60,237 nt of DNA from Pandoraea terrae (GTDB lineage Bacteria; Pseudomonadota; Gammaproteobacteria; Burkholderiales; Burkholderiaceae), in contig NZ_CABPRZ010000033.1 of NCBI RefSeq assembly GCF_902459695.1, positions 1 to 60,237 of the forward strand. Direction: 5' to 3'. The notes below the pieces were generated by a model. The model made no database searches, had not been told where the DNA came from, and saw only the letters and a program-made list of their open reading frames with translations. Position 1 is the stretch's first letter, and the number at the start of each line of letters is the position of its first letter. Positions 17,125 to 25,535 of the stretch are shown piece by piece. The position numbers and the translations under genes are program-made.

Positions 17125-19008
17125 TCAGCCGCCGACGATGCGCGCCGGCAACGCGCCACGCAAGGCATTGCACACGACGATGTCATCGGCCGCAAGCAGA
17201 TCGTCTCGGGTGATAACCGCCTCCGCGGCGTCCCACGCCGGATCTTCAAGCAGCACGGCGCGCATGACGCCCGGCAGCACGCCCGTGCTCAGCGGCGGGG
17301 TGACCCACCGCCCGTTGCGTTTGACGAACACATTGCTGCGCCCGCCTTCGGTCAATTCGCCGCGTTCATTGAAGAACAGCGTATCGAACGCGCCCTGCGC
17401 CTCGGCCGCTTGCCAGGCGGCGTCGTAGCGCGCGCGCACGGTCGTCTTGTGACGCAGGAAGAGATCATCGGCAAGCGTGGCCTGCGTGCTGTCGGCAAGC
17501 AAGACCGCGACCGAGGTCAGCGGCGCCAGTGCGCCATGCGTGAGCGCCGGCGTGCCGTCATGCGCCAGCGCAAGGCGCACGCGGTGCTGCCGTTCGTCCG
17601 GAAGCTGCGCACACAGCGCCGCCAGCGCGTCCCGCAACATGACGGGGTCGCAGCGAAAGCCGAAATACGCCGCCGACGCCGATAGCCGCTGCAAATGCCG
17701 ATCGAGATGACGAATCCCCTCGCCGCGGGTGGCAGCCATCGTTTCAATCAACTGGAAGCCGGGCTCGAGCGCCGTCAGGAACTGCGCCTTTAGACGGCAC
17801 TCGTCCCATTCATCTTCGGCGCGGCTGTCGAGCACGATGCCGGCGCCCACGCCGAGACGCCCCGGGCGCAAGCCATCGCCGCGTGGCGGGTCGAGCTCAA
17901 GCGTACGTATCGCCACGGACAGGCAGAAATCGCCGAGACCGGCGGCGCCGTCGCGCGGGGCGTCAAGCCAGCCGATGGCCCCGGTGTACAGATTGCGCGG
18001 CGCCGCTTCGAGCTCACCGATCAACTGCATCGTGCGATGTTTGGGTGCGCCCGTGATCGAGCCGCAGGGAAACAACGCGCGAAGCACCGCGTCGAAACCC
18101 ACGCCCGGCGGCAGGTCAGCCGTTACCGTCGACGTCATCTGCAACACGCTTGCGAACCGCGTGACTTCGAACAGCGCGGGCACACGTACCGAACCGGGCG
18201 TGGCGAGGCGGCCGAGGTCGTTGCGCAGCAAATCGACGATCATCAGATTCTCCGCGCGATTCTTTTCATCGACGGCCAGCGCGCCGCTGCGTTCGGCGTC
18301 GATGACCGCATCGCCCGAGGCGGGCGCGGTGCCCTTCATCGGCTTGGCCATGAGCTTGCCGTCGTGGTGGCGCACGAAGAGTTCGGGAGACAACGACAGG
18401 ATCGCGCGGCCGGGCTGCGCGGGCGCTTCGACATCGGGCAGGACAATCAGTGCGCCGAACGGCACCGGTTGCCGTGCGCGCAAACGGCGATAGAGCGCGA
18501 CTGGCGAGCCGAACGCGTCGAAATGCAGCCGGTAGGTGTAATTGATCTGGTAGCACTCGCCGTCGGCAAGCCAGCCGTGGATGCGCGAAATCGCCTCGGC
18601 GAAGGCGTCTTGCGTGATGTCCGCGCGCAGATGCGCGGTGCCGGCAACGCCCGGCACCGCGTCCGAGTCCTCGCTCGCGCCGTCCTGCGCGGCGAGCCAC
18701 GCCTGCGTGCCGGCAGCATCGAGCCGGATCATGCGCGCAAACAACAACCCGCGCAAAGCGCCCGGCGCAGCTTCCGTATGGACGGTCGCCACGCCGGACA
18801 GACGCACGCCAAACTCATAATCGGCCAGCAACACGGCATGGAGCCCGTTGCGCGTTGCCACTTCGATCTCTTGCAACGACGCCGCCAACGACGCGGGCCC
18901 GGCGCAAGTCACCTCACGCACGAGCCCGGTGTACAGCCGCGCGCCGTGGGCCGGATCGGCGCTGTCGTCGAGCAGCGCAAACGCGGCCATCGGCACAGCG
19001 TGGTTCAT
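17125..19008 (-). CDS. pabB: Aminodeoxychorismate synthase component I fused to aminodeoxychorismate lyase (PabBC)
   Basis: A 627-residue fusion making p-aminobenzoate for folate. Residues 1 to about 390 are the chorismate-binding domain. KPMKGTAP carries the Lys that marks PabB rather than anthranilate synthase, and FPCGSITGAPKHRTMQ and LRNDLGR are further chorismate-enzyme motifs. From about residue 400 (LIETMAATRGEGIRHLDRHL) a class IV PLP aminotransferase domain follows, with the likely PLP Lys in LRHKTTVRARYD and the ELTEGGRSNVFV segment of PabC lyases. Both reactions are thus on one chain; the glutaminase PabA is not in the window. It begins 4 nt after the dnaJ stop, at the end of the heat-shock run. 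Confidence 0.92.
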   Translation of the reverse strand: MNHAVPMAAFALLDDSADPAHGARLYTGLVREVTCAGPASLAASLQEIEVATRNGLHAVLLADYEFGVRLSGVATVHTEAAPGALRGLLFARMIRLDAAGTQAWLAAQDGASEDSDAVPGVAGTAHLRADITQDAFAEAISRIHGWLADGECYQINYTYRLHFDAFGSPVALYRRLRARQPVPFGALIVLPDVEAPAQPGRAILSLSPELFVRHHDGKLMAKPMKGTAPASGDAVIDAERSGALAVDEKNRAENLMIVDLLRNDLGRLATPGSVRVPALFEVTRFASVLQMTSTVTADLPPGVGFDAVLRALFPCGSITGAPKHRTMQLIGELEAAPRNLYTGAIGWLDAPRDGAAGLGDFCLSVAIRTLELDPPRGDGLRPGRLGVGAGIVLDSRAEDEWDECRLKAQFLTALEPGFQLIETMAATRGEGIRHLDRHLQRLSASAAYFGFRCDPVMLRDALAALCAQLPDERQHRVRLALAHDGTPALTHGALAPLTSVAVLLADSTQATLADDLFLRHKTTVRARYDAAWQAAEAQGAFDTLFFNERGELTEGGRSNVFVKRNGRWVTPPLSTGVLPGVMRAVLLEDPAWDAAEAVITRDDLLAADDIVVCNALRGALPARIVGG

Positions 19009-19012
19009 GGCA

Positions 19013-20158
19013 TTACTCGAAGAATTGCTTCACGCGATCGAACCAGCCCTTGCTCTGCGGGCTGTGACGGGCGCCGCCTTCCTTGAGCGAGGTGTCGAAG
19101 TTGCGCAAGATTTCCTTTTGCTTCTCGTCGAGCTTGATGGGCGTCTCGACCTGCACGTGAACGTACAGATCGCCCGGATAACTCGCGCGCACGCCCTTGA
19201 TGCCCTTGCCGCGCAGCCGGAATGTCTTGCCGGTCTGCGTACCTTCGGGCACGGGGAATGTCGCCTTGCCATGCAGTGTTGGCACGTCAATATCGCCGCC
19301 CAGTGCCGCAGTGGCGAACGAAATCGGCATCTGGCAATGCAGGTCGTCGCCGTCACGCTCGAACACGCTGTGCTGCTTGATGTGAATCTCGACGTACAGA
19401 TCTCCCGGCGGACCGCCATTCACGCCCGGTTCGCCATTGCCGGCCGAGCGAATGCGCATGCCGTCCTCGATGCCTGACGGAATCTTGACTTCGAGCGTCT
19501 TGGTCTTCTTGATCTTCCCCGCGCCGTGACAATTGGTGCACGGATCCGGGATGTAGCTGCCCGTGCCGTGGCACTTCGGACACGTCTGCTGGATGCTGAA
19601 GAAACCCTGCGACATGCGCACCGAACCGGAGCCGCCGCAGGTCGGGCAGGTTTCCGGCTTCGTGCCGGGCTTTGCGCCCAAGCCTTCGCAGACATCGCAG
19701 CTTTCCCAGCTCGGCACGCGGATTTGCGTGTCGAAACCGTTGGCGGCCTGCTCCAGCGTAATTTCCATGTTGTAGCGCAGGTCCGCACCGCGGTATACCT
19801 GCGGGCCGCCACGGCCGCCGCGTCCGCCGCCAGGGCCGCCGGCACCGAAGATATCGCCGAAGATGTCCCCGAAAGCATCGGCGAACCCGCCACCGAAGCC
19901 GCCCTGCGCACCACCGAAGCCCCCCATGTTCGGGTCGACGCCGGCGTGGCCGTACTGGTCGTACGCGGCACGCTTCTGGGTGTCGCTGAGCATCTCGTAG
20001 GCCTCTTTGACCTCCTTGAACTTCGCTTCGGAATCCTTGCTGTCAGGATTGCGATCGGGGTGATACTTCATCGCGAGCTTGCGATAAGCCTTCTTCAGCT
20101 CATCGTCGCTGGCGTTTTTGGCGACCCCGAGGATCTCGTAATAATCGCGTTTGGACAT
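19013..20158 (-). CDS. dnaJ: Chaperone DnaJ (Hsp40)
   Basis: A 381-residue co-chaperone. The J domain is at residues 1-70, with the HPD tripeptide in KYHPDRN. A Gly/Phe-rich linker follows ([14 protein letters not shown]), then four zinc-finger CxxCxGxG repeats ([32 protein letters not shown]) and the C-terminal substrate-binding domain. I start at the ATG at 20158, which begins [11 protein letters not shown] and follows GGAAAGA. It lies 126 nt downstream of dnaK, with a terminator-like structure between them, so its expression may be set lower than dnaK. Confidence 0.96.
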   Translation of the reverse strand: MSKRDYYEILGVAKNASDDELKKAYRKLAMKYHPDRNPDSKDSEAKFKEVKEAYEMLSDTQKRAAYDQYGHAGVDPNMGGFGGAQGGFGGGFADAFGDIFGDIFGAGGPGGGRGGRGGPQVYRGADLRYNMEITLEQAANGFDTQIRVPSWESCDVCEGLGAKPGTKPETCPTCGGSGSVRMSQGFFSIQQTCPKCHGTGSYIPDPCTNCHGAGKIKKTKTLEVKIPSGIEDGMRIRSAGNGEPGVNGGPPGDLYVEIHIKQHSVFERDGDDLHCQMPISFATAALGGDIDVPTLHGKATFPVPEGTQTGKTFRLRGKGIKGVRASYPGDLYVHVQVETPIKLDEKQKEILRNFDTSLKEGGARHSPQSKGWFDRVKQFFE

Positions 20159-20195
20159 AAGTCTTTCCACTGGTGCGTGATGCTCGCCATCAGGC

Positions 20196-20242
20196 AAAAA
20201 GCCGGGACGAGTTCAACCTGTCTGGTTGCCCCTGTCCCGGCC
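20196..20242 (-). terminator. Terminator-like hairpin between dnaK and dnaJ
   Basis: On the minus strand, GCCGGGAC pairs with GTCCCGGC, followed directly by TTTTT. The ~28-nt loop holds a smaller CAACC/GGTTG hairpin. It sits 42 nt after the dnaK stop. It probably acts as a partial terminator that lowers dnaJ relative to dnaK. Confidence 0.7.
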
Positions 20243-20284
20243 CGCACGCGCGGCGCTCGAACACGCCGCGCGCGGCATGCACGC

Positions 20285-22204
20285 TTACTTCTTCTCGTTG
20301 ACTTCCTTGAAGTCGGCGTCGACGACATTGTCGTCGTGCTTGGCTTCACCGCCCGCTGCACCGGCTGCGCCAGCCTGTGCCTGCATGTCGGCGTACATCT
20401 TTTCGCCGAGCTTCTGGCTGGTGGTCGCCAGCGCCTGAACCTTGGCATCGATGTCAGCCTTGTCCGAGCCGCGCAGGGCATCTTCCAATTCCTTGATCGA
20501 CGCTTCGATGGCTTCCTTCTCGGCCGCTTCGATCTTGTCGCCGTACTCGGTCAGCGCCTTGCGGGTGCTGTGCACGAGCGCGTCGCCCTGGTTGCGGGCA
20601 TCGGCCAGCTCGCGCGCCTTCTTGTCTTCCTCGGCGTTGAGCTCGGCATCTTTCACCATTTGCTGGATCTCGGCTTCCGACAGACCCGAGTTCGCCTTGA
20701 TGGTGATCTTGTTTTCCTTGCCCGTGGCCTTGTCCTTCGCGCCGACGTGCAGAATGCCGTTGGCGTCGATATCGAAGGTCACTTCGATCTGCGGCGTGCC
20801 GCGTGCTGCCGGCGGAATGCCCTCGAGGTTGAACTCGCCCAGCAGCTTGTTGCCCGAGGCCATTTCGCGTTCGCCCTGGAACACCTTGATGGTCACGGCC
20901 GGCTGGTTGTCGTCCGCCGTCGAAAACGTTTGCGCGTGCTTCGTCGGGATCGTGGTGTTCTTCTGGATCATCTTGGTCATGACACCGCCCAGCGTCTCGA
21001 TACCGAGCGACAGCGGAGTCACGTCCAGCAGCAGCACGTCCTTGCGGTCGCCCGACAGGACCGAACCCTGAATGGCGGCGCCGGCGGCCACCGCTTCGTC
21101 CGGATTCACGTCCTTGCGCGGTTCCTTGCCGAAGAACTCCTTGACCTTCTCCTGCACCTTGGGCATACGCGTCATGCCGCCGACCAGAATCACGTCGTGG
21201 ATGTCGCTGACCTTCACGCCGGCGTCCTTGATTGCCAGGCGGCAAGGTTCGATCGTGCGTTCGATCAGGTCTTCAACGAGCGCTTCAAGCTTGGCGCGCG
21301 TGATCTTCAGGTTCAAGTGCTTCGGACCCGAGGCGTCGGCCGTGATGTACGGCAGGTTGATTTCCGTCTGCTGGCTCGACGACAGTTCGATCTTCGCCTT
21401 TTCAGCGGCTTCCTTCAGGCGTTGCAGCGCCAGGACATCCTTCGACAGATCGACGCCTTGTTCCTTCTTGAACTCGGCGATGATGTAGTCGATGATGCGC
21501 TGGTCGAAGTCTTCACCGCCCAGGAACGTGTCGCCGTTGGTCGAGAGCACTTCGAACTGGTGTTCGCCGTCGACGTCCGCGATCTCGATGATCGAGATGT
21601 CGAACGTGCCGCCGCCGAGGTCATACACGGCGATCTTGCGGTCGCCGCCTTCCTTCTTGTCGAGGCCGAAGGCCAGGGCCGCGGCCGTCGGCTCGTTGAT
21701 GATGCGCTTGACTTCGAGACCTGCGATGCGGCCGGCGTCTTTCGTCGCCTGGCGCTGGCTATCGTTGAAGTACGCCGGCACCGTGATCACGGCTTCCGTG
21801 ACCGGCTCGCCGAGGTAGTCCTCGGCCGTTTTCTTCATCTTGCGCAGGACATCGGCGGAAATTTGCGGCGGGGCAAACTTGTTGTCGCGCACTTCGACCC
21901 AGGCGTCGCCATTGTCGGCCTTGACGATCTTGTACGGCATCAGGCCGATGTCCTTCTGGACTTCCTTCTCTTCGAAGCGGCGGCCGATCAGGCGCTTGAC
22001 GGCGTACAGCGTATTGCGCGGATTCGTGACCGCCTGGCGCTTGGCCGGGGCGCCGACGAGCACCTCGCCGTCTTCCATGTAAGCGATGATCGACGGCGTG
22101 GTGCGCGCGCCTTCCGCATTTTCGATGATCTTGACCTGATTGCCTTCCATGATGGCCACGCACGAGTTCGTGGTGCCCAGGTCAATACCGATGATTTTGC
22201 CCAT
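20285..22204 (-). CDS. dnaK: Chaperone DnaK (Hsp70)
   Basis: A 639-residue Hsp70 of normal length. The ATPase domain starts [15 protein letters not shown] and holds [12 protein letters not shown] and [14 protein letters not shown]. The linker [19 protein letters not shown] leads to the substrate-binding domain, and the C-terminus ends in an acidic [16 protein letters not shown] tail. I take the ATG at 22204 as start, with AGGAGAG upstream; a TTG two codons earlier is not needed. A sigma-32-type promoter lies about 75-100 nt upstream. It works with DnaJ and GrpE, encoded on each side. Confidence 0.97.
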   Translation of the reverse strand: MGKIIGIDLGTTNSCVAIMEGNQVKIIENAEGARTTPSIIAYMEDGEVLVGAPAKRQAVTNPRNTLYAVKRLIGRRFEEKEVQKDIGLMPYKIVKADNGDAWVEVRDNKFAPPQISADVLRKMKKTAEDYLGEPVTEAVITVPAYFNDSQRQATKDAGRIAGLEVKRIINEPTAAALAFGLDKKEGGDRKIAVYDLGGGTFDISIIEIADVDGEHQFEVLSTNGDTFLGGEDFDQRIIDYIIAEFKKEQGVDLSKDVLALQRLKEAAEKAKIELSSSQQTEINLPYITADASGPKHLNLKITRAKLEALVEDLIERTIEPCRLAIKDAGVKVSDIHDVILVGGMTRMPKVQEKVKEFFGKEPRKDVNPDEAVAAGAAIQGSVLSGDRKDVLLLDVTPLSLGIETLGGVMTKMIQKNTTIPTKHAQTFSTADDNQPAVTIKVFQGEREMASGNKLLGEFNLEGIPPAARGTPQIEVTFDIDANGILHVGAKDKATGKENKITIKANSGLSEAEIQQMVKDAELNAEEDKKARELADARNQGDALVHSTRKALTEYGDKIEAAEKEAIEASIKELEDALRGSDKADIDAKVQALATTSQKLGEKMYADMQAQAGAAGAAGGEAKHDDNVVDADFKEVNEKK

Positions 22205-22278
22205 TTTCAATTCTCTCCTAGCGTCTTTTCGAGGGGCTTGCGTGAGGGTTCGCCCCGTTCAATTCCAATCTGTACGAA

Positions 22279-22306
22279 ATATGGGTGCCGCGAAGGGCAT
22301 TTCAAG
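22279..22306 (-). promoter_or_regulatory. Sigma-32-type promoter for dnaK
   Basis: Minus strand: CTTGAA (22306-22301), 14-nt spacer, ACCCATAT (22286-22279), close to the heat-shock consensus CTTGAA-N13..15-CCCCATnT. It lies after the thioredoxin-like gene, so dnaK can be induced apart from grpE. Confidence 0.75.
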
Positions 22307-22324
22307 ACCCTACGTCGTGTCCGG

Positions 22325-22783
22325 TTATGCCTTTTTTGCGGAAAATGCGGCAATTTTCTCGCGTGCGGCGGCCACCGCCATGCCAAACTGCGGCACCCCC
22401 TGCCAACCGGTGGCGCGGCCCAGCTTCCTGCCTGCGTGGAAAAAGAAGAACGACGGCACGCCGTGGAGCGCAAACCGGGTGCCCAGCGCACGCTCCTGGT
22501 ACACGTTCGCGTGGTACCAGCGCAGATTCAGGGCCTCGATGGCCTCGCGCTGGAGGAGCATCGTTTTCTTCGCAACCTCGCAGTTGAAACAGTCGACACC
22601 CCAGAAGAACACGACAGCCAGCGCGTCGCCCGCCCGCGCCAGTTCGGCGTCGAAGGTCCCGGCGGTCAATTCGCGCATGCCGAACGCCGTGAACGCCGTC
22701 GCGTCGACGCCGCCCGGGGCGTGCGCCCCGCCGGCAGCGGACGATTCGAGCGGATCCGTCGTATCGGACATTTCGGCGGGCAT
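22325..22783 (-). CDS. Thioredoxin-fold protein between grpE and dnaK
   Basis: A 152-residue protein with a thioredoxin fold: FFWGVDCFNCEVAKK carries a CxxC pair (Cys-Phe-Asn-Cys) at the usual active-site position, and GVPSFFFFHAGRK has the cis-Pro of the fold. The CFNC tetrapeptide differs from thioredoxin CGPC. The first ~30 residues are low in similarity to the family and not a signal peptide, so it is probably cytosolic. The start is uncertain: ATG codons at 22783 and 22771 are both possible and neither has a good ribosome binding site. Its place between grpE and dnaK suggests a redox role with the chaperones, unproven. Confidence 0.8.
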   Translation of the reverse strand: MPAEMSDTTDPLESSAAGGAHAPGGVDATAFTAFGMRELTAGTFDAELARAGDALAVVFFWGVDCFNCEVAKKTMLLQREAIEALNLRWYHANVYQERALGTRFALHGVPSFFFFHAGRKLGRATGWQGVPQFGMAVAAAREKIAAFSAKKA

Positions 22784-22810
22784 GGGTCCGGTTCCGGGCG
22801 AGGCGCGCCC

Positions 22811-23368
22811 TTACTTGGCGGCGGCCACGGTGACGAGCGCCGGGCGCAGCACACGGTCGGCGATCAGGTAGCCCTTCTGCAGCACGGCCACGACCGTATT
22901 CGGTTCCTGGTCGGCCGGCACCATCGAAATCGCCTGGTGCTGATGCGGATCGAATTTCTGGCCGACCGGATTGATCACCGTGATCTTGCCCTTCTCGAAC
23001 GCTTGCGTGAGCTGGCGCAACGTCAGCTCGACGCCTTCGCGCGTCTTGGCGACGTCGCCCGAGGTGTCGGCCAGCGCGGCTTCCAGGCTGTCGACGACCG
23101 GCAGGAGATATTCGGCAAAGCTTTCGACGGCAAATTTGTGTGCCTTGGCGACGTCTTCCTGCGCGCGGCGGCGGATGTTCTCGCCCTCTGCACGGGCGCG
23201 CAGCAGTTGATCGTGTTTCTCGCGGGCTTCGGCCTGCGCGGCGGCCAGCTGCGCCTCGACCGAGGGCAACCCTTCCGACCCGGCGGATGCCGCGGCATCG
23301 GCGTTCGGCGTAGTCTCGGCTTGTGCCGGGATCGGCTGGACGGGAGTATTTTGCTGATCAGTCATCAT
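22811..23368 (-). CDS. grpE: Nucleotide exchange factor GrpE
   Basis: A 185-residue GrpE that releases ADP from DnaK. After a variable acidic N-terminus comes the long helical region ([21 protein letters not shown]) and the conserved core [16 protein letters not shown], with the C-terminal beta domain [43 protein letters not shown] (key residues HQHQAI and [12 protein letters not shown] seen). I start at the first of two adjacent ATG codons (23368). A sigma-32-type promoter lies about 70-100 nt upstream, so it leads the grpE-trx-dnaK-dnaJ run. Confidence 0.95.
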   Translation of the reverse strand: MMTDQQNTPVQPIPAQAETTPNADAAASAGSEGLPSVEAQLAAAQAEAREKHDQLLRARAEGENIRRRAQEDVAKAHKFAVESFAEYLLPVVDSLEAALADTSGDVAKTREGVELTLRQLTQAFEKGKITVINPVGQKFDPHQHQAISMVPADQEPNTVVAVLQKGYLIADRVLRPALVTVAAAK

Positions 23369-23436
23369 GTCTGTGTCGTCGGTAAAATTCGCGCCACGCA
23401 CCAGAGCGATGCATGACAGGTTCCAATTCCCTTCAG

Positions 23437-23467
23437 AGTGTGGGGATGCTCTCGCCGGTTTCAAGGG
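23437..23467 (-). promoter_or_regulatory. Sigma-32-type promoter for grpE
   Basis: Minus strand: CCCTTGAA with CTTGAA at 23465-23460, a 14-nt spacer, then CCCCACACT (23445-23437). This matches the E. coli heat-shock promoter pattern well. It lies about 70 nt upstream of the grpE start. Confidence 0.8.
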
Positions 23468-23640
23468 CTGCCGCGAGCCGGGTCGGTTGAGCTTCCGGCG
23501 GGCGCCACATCCGGTTACACGCGTTACGAAGCCTCTATTGTATCGGTACGCGGCGCGAACTAAGATGAATTACGGTCCGCGTCGTGCCGGCGCGGGCTGA
23601 GGGGCCTTGGCTGGGCTTTGCTTCGCGAAAGGAGCGCATC

Positions 23641-23832
23641 ATGAAGCTGCCGTTGGCTGTTGTGTTCGTCCTGGCGCTGGTAACGGCGGGCACCGTCATG
23701 ATTTGCCTGTCGGGCGCGGTAACGCGCCGCGATACCGAGTACGGCGGCGTCCGTGCGGTATTTCATCAGTATCTGGGCATGCCTCACGACATGCGCCAGG
23801 GCGCGCCGTTCGTCCCGATCGGCCTGCGCTGA
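23641..23832 (+). CDS. Small single-pass membrane or secreted protein (63 aa)
   Basis: I do not recognise this protein. It starts MKLPLAVVFVLALVTAG with a strong hydrophobic segment (residues about 4-26) that could be a membrane anchor or a signal peptide, and ends with a polar tail (TRRDTEYGGVRAVFHQYLGM). AAAGGAGCGCATC before the ATG is a very good ribosome binding site, which supports translation from 23641 although an in-frame ATG exists upstream. It is alone between the heat-shock genes and hslR, transcribed in the opposite direction to both. Confidence 0.6.
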   Translation: MKLPLAVVFVLALVTAGTVMICLSGAVTRRDTEYGGVRAVFHQYLGMPHDMRQGAPFVPIGLR

Positions 23833-23986
23833 GTGTCCGCGCTCGGCGTTTCATCCCGATCACGCGTTTTTTCCGGAATTGTCGCCTGCTGACTGCGACA
23901 TACGTTTCCCATCCGGTGCATTGCCTTCGATCGACCCACCGCGCCCCCACCCGGCGCGGTGCTGAACTCTCAGCTTTTCAGACGTT

Positions 23987-24391
23987 TCACTCCCCGCCCA
24001 GATTGCCTAACCTGCGCCGGTCGCGCTTGGTCGGCCGACCGTGCATTTGCGCCGCCGGTTCCTGAAACAGGTGCCGCCGCTCATTTTCCTCCGCGCGCCG
24101 CAGCCGGCTTCCCTCGGTTTCCTCGTACAGCGTTTGAGCGAGCGTCGCGGGGCCGCGCACATCCGCGATCGCCTTGACACGCACTTCCCAGCGTGTGCTC
24201 CCGTTGTCGACGGACAGCAGATCGCCGGCATGCACGTCGCGCGCCGGCTTCACCCGCGCCTCGTTGCACAGCACGCGCCCGCGGTCGACTGCCTCGGTGG
24301 CGAGCGAGCGCGTCTTGAAGAAGCGTGCGGCCCATAGCCACTTGTCGATCCGGGTGGCAGCGCCCGGCGAATCGTCGAACTTGACTGTCAT
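23987..24391 (-). CDS. hslR: Heat-shock protein 15, S4-domain RNA-binding protein
   Basis: A 134-residue protein. The S4 domain is at residues about 13-75: [28 protein letters not shown] is split here into [15 protein letters not shown] and [13 protein letters not shown], with a basic C-terminus (RPTKRDRRR). Hsp15 binds 50S subunits carrying peptidyl-tRNA after translation aborts, and is heat-induced in E. coli. Its start overlaps the hemH stop by 4 nt (ATGA), so hemH and hslR are coupled. Its position near grpE-dnaK-dnaJ fits a stress role, though no heat-shock promoter was seen just upstream. Confidence 0.88.
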   Translation of the reverse strand: MTVKFDDSPGAATRIDKWLWAARFFKTRSLATEAVDRGRVLCNEARVKPARDVHAGDLLSVDNGSTRWEVRVKAIADVRGPATLAQTLYEETEGSRLRRAEENERRHLFQEPAAQMHGRPTKRDRRRLGNLGGE

Positions 24392-25500
24392 GCCCGCACT
24401 CCCTGGCGCGCGGCGGCCGATGCCTCCGCGCGGGCACGCGTGGCTTCAGCCTCTGCCTCGGGCAGGATCGGCCAGCCTTGCAGATGACGCGCCGCAATCT
24501 CGCCGAGCGCCGTGATCCAGGCGGGCGATGCGTTCAGGCACGGAATGAAGTGGAACGCGCGGCCGCCGGCCGCCGCATACGCGTGGCGCCCCTCCATATT
24601 GATTTCCTCGAGCGTCTCAAGACAATCGGATGTGAAACCGGGGCAGAACACATCGACGCGCGACGTCCCGGCGCGGCCGAGCTCCTCGAGCGTTGGTGCC
24701 GTGTACGGCTGCAGCCATTCCGCCTTGCCGAAGCGCGACTGGAAGGTGAGGCGGCACGCCGTCTCGGACAACTGTAGCGCTTCCGCGAGCAGTTTGCCGG
24801 TTTTCAGGCATTGATCGTGATACGGATCGCCCAGATCGAGCGTGCGGCGCGGCACCCCGTGAAAACTGAGCAGGAGACGTTCGCCCGCCGCAAAATCGGG
24901 ACGGCCGTGCTGCTGCCAATAGGCCTCGACCTGTTGGCGAAGGGCGTCGATATAGGACGGATGGTCGTGATACTGACGCACCGTGCGGACATCCGGCTGA
25001 TTGCGCAGGTGGCGCAGCACGCGGAAGACTTCGTCGGCGGCGGCCGCCGTGGTGCTGCTCGAATACTGCGGATACAGCGGCAGCACGAGGATCCGTTCCA
25101 CGCCGGCCTGCCGCAATTGACGCATCTTGTCGCTGATTGACGGATTACCGTAGCGCATCGCGTAATCGACGATCACGTCGTAGTCGTTCGCGAGCAGCAA
25201 TTGGCGCAGCGCGGCGGTTTGATGTTCGGTATGGACCTTGAGCGGTGAGCCTTCGCGCATCCAGACCTTGGCGTATTTCTGCGCCGACTGGCGGCCTCGC
25301 AATGGCAGGATCACGAGGCGCAGCAGCGGTTGCCAGAGCGCTGCCGGGATTTCCACGACACGCGGGTCGGACAGGAATTCCCGGAGGTAGCGGCGCACGG
25401 CGGCCGGACGCGGCTCGTCCGGCGTGCCGAGATTAATCAGCAGCACCGCCGTCTTGCCGGTCTGGCCGTAGGAGGCGATAGGTTCTTGGTCGAAGCGCAT
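24388..25500 (-). CDS. hemH: Ferrochelatase (protoheme ferro-lyase)
   Basis: A 370-residue enzyme that inserts Fe2+ into protoporphyrin IX. Family segments are [12 protein letters not shown] at the start, [38 protein letters not shown] (catalytic His in FHG), [15 protein letters not shown], and [20 protein letters not shown] start at the ATG at 25500; upstream codons do not match the family. It is coupled to hslR downstream. The DUF6600 gene lies 35 nt upstream in the same direction. Confidence 0.95.
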   Translation of the reverse strand: MRFDQEPIASYGQTGKTAVLLINLGTPDEPRPAAVRRYLREFLSDPRVVEIPAALWQPLLRLVILPLRGRQSAQKYAKVWMREGSPLKVHTEHQTAALRQLLLANDYDVIVDYAMRYGNPSISDKMRQLRQAGVERILVLPLYPQYSSSTTAAAADEVFRVLRHLRNQPDVRTVRQYHDHPSYIDALRQQVEAYWQQHGRPDFAAGERLLLSFHGVPRRTLDLGDPYHDQCLKTGKLLAEALQLSETACRLTFQSRFGKAEWLQPYTAPTLEELGRAGTSRVDVFCPGFTSDCLETLEEINMEGRHAYAAAGGRAFHFIPCLNASPAWITALGEIAARHLQGWPILPEAEAEATRARAEASAAARQGVRA

Positions 25501-25535
25501 GGGACGTACTTTACCGCAATCCCCGCGCTTCGCCG

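Noticed and set aside
19526-23416. A 1,296-codon open frame on the plus strand across dnaJ-dnaK-grpE
   Set aside because: It lies antisense to well-conserved chaperone genes; long antisense frames are usual in high-GC DNA, and its translation has no recognisable domain.
23367-23640. CIRCE element near the heat-shock genes
   Set aside because: No TTAGCACTC-N9-GAGTGCTAA-like inverted repeat found by eye in front of grpE, dnaK or hrcA.
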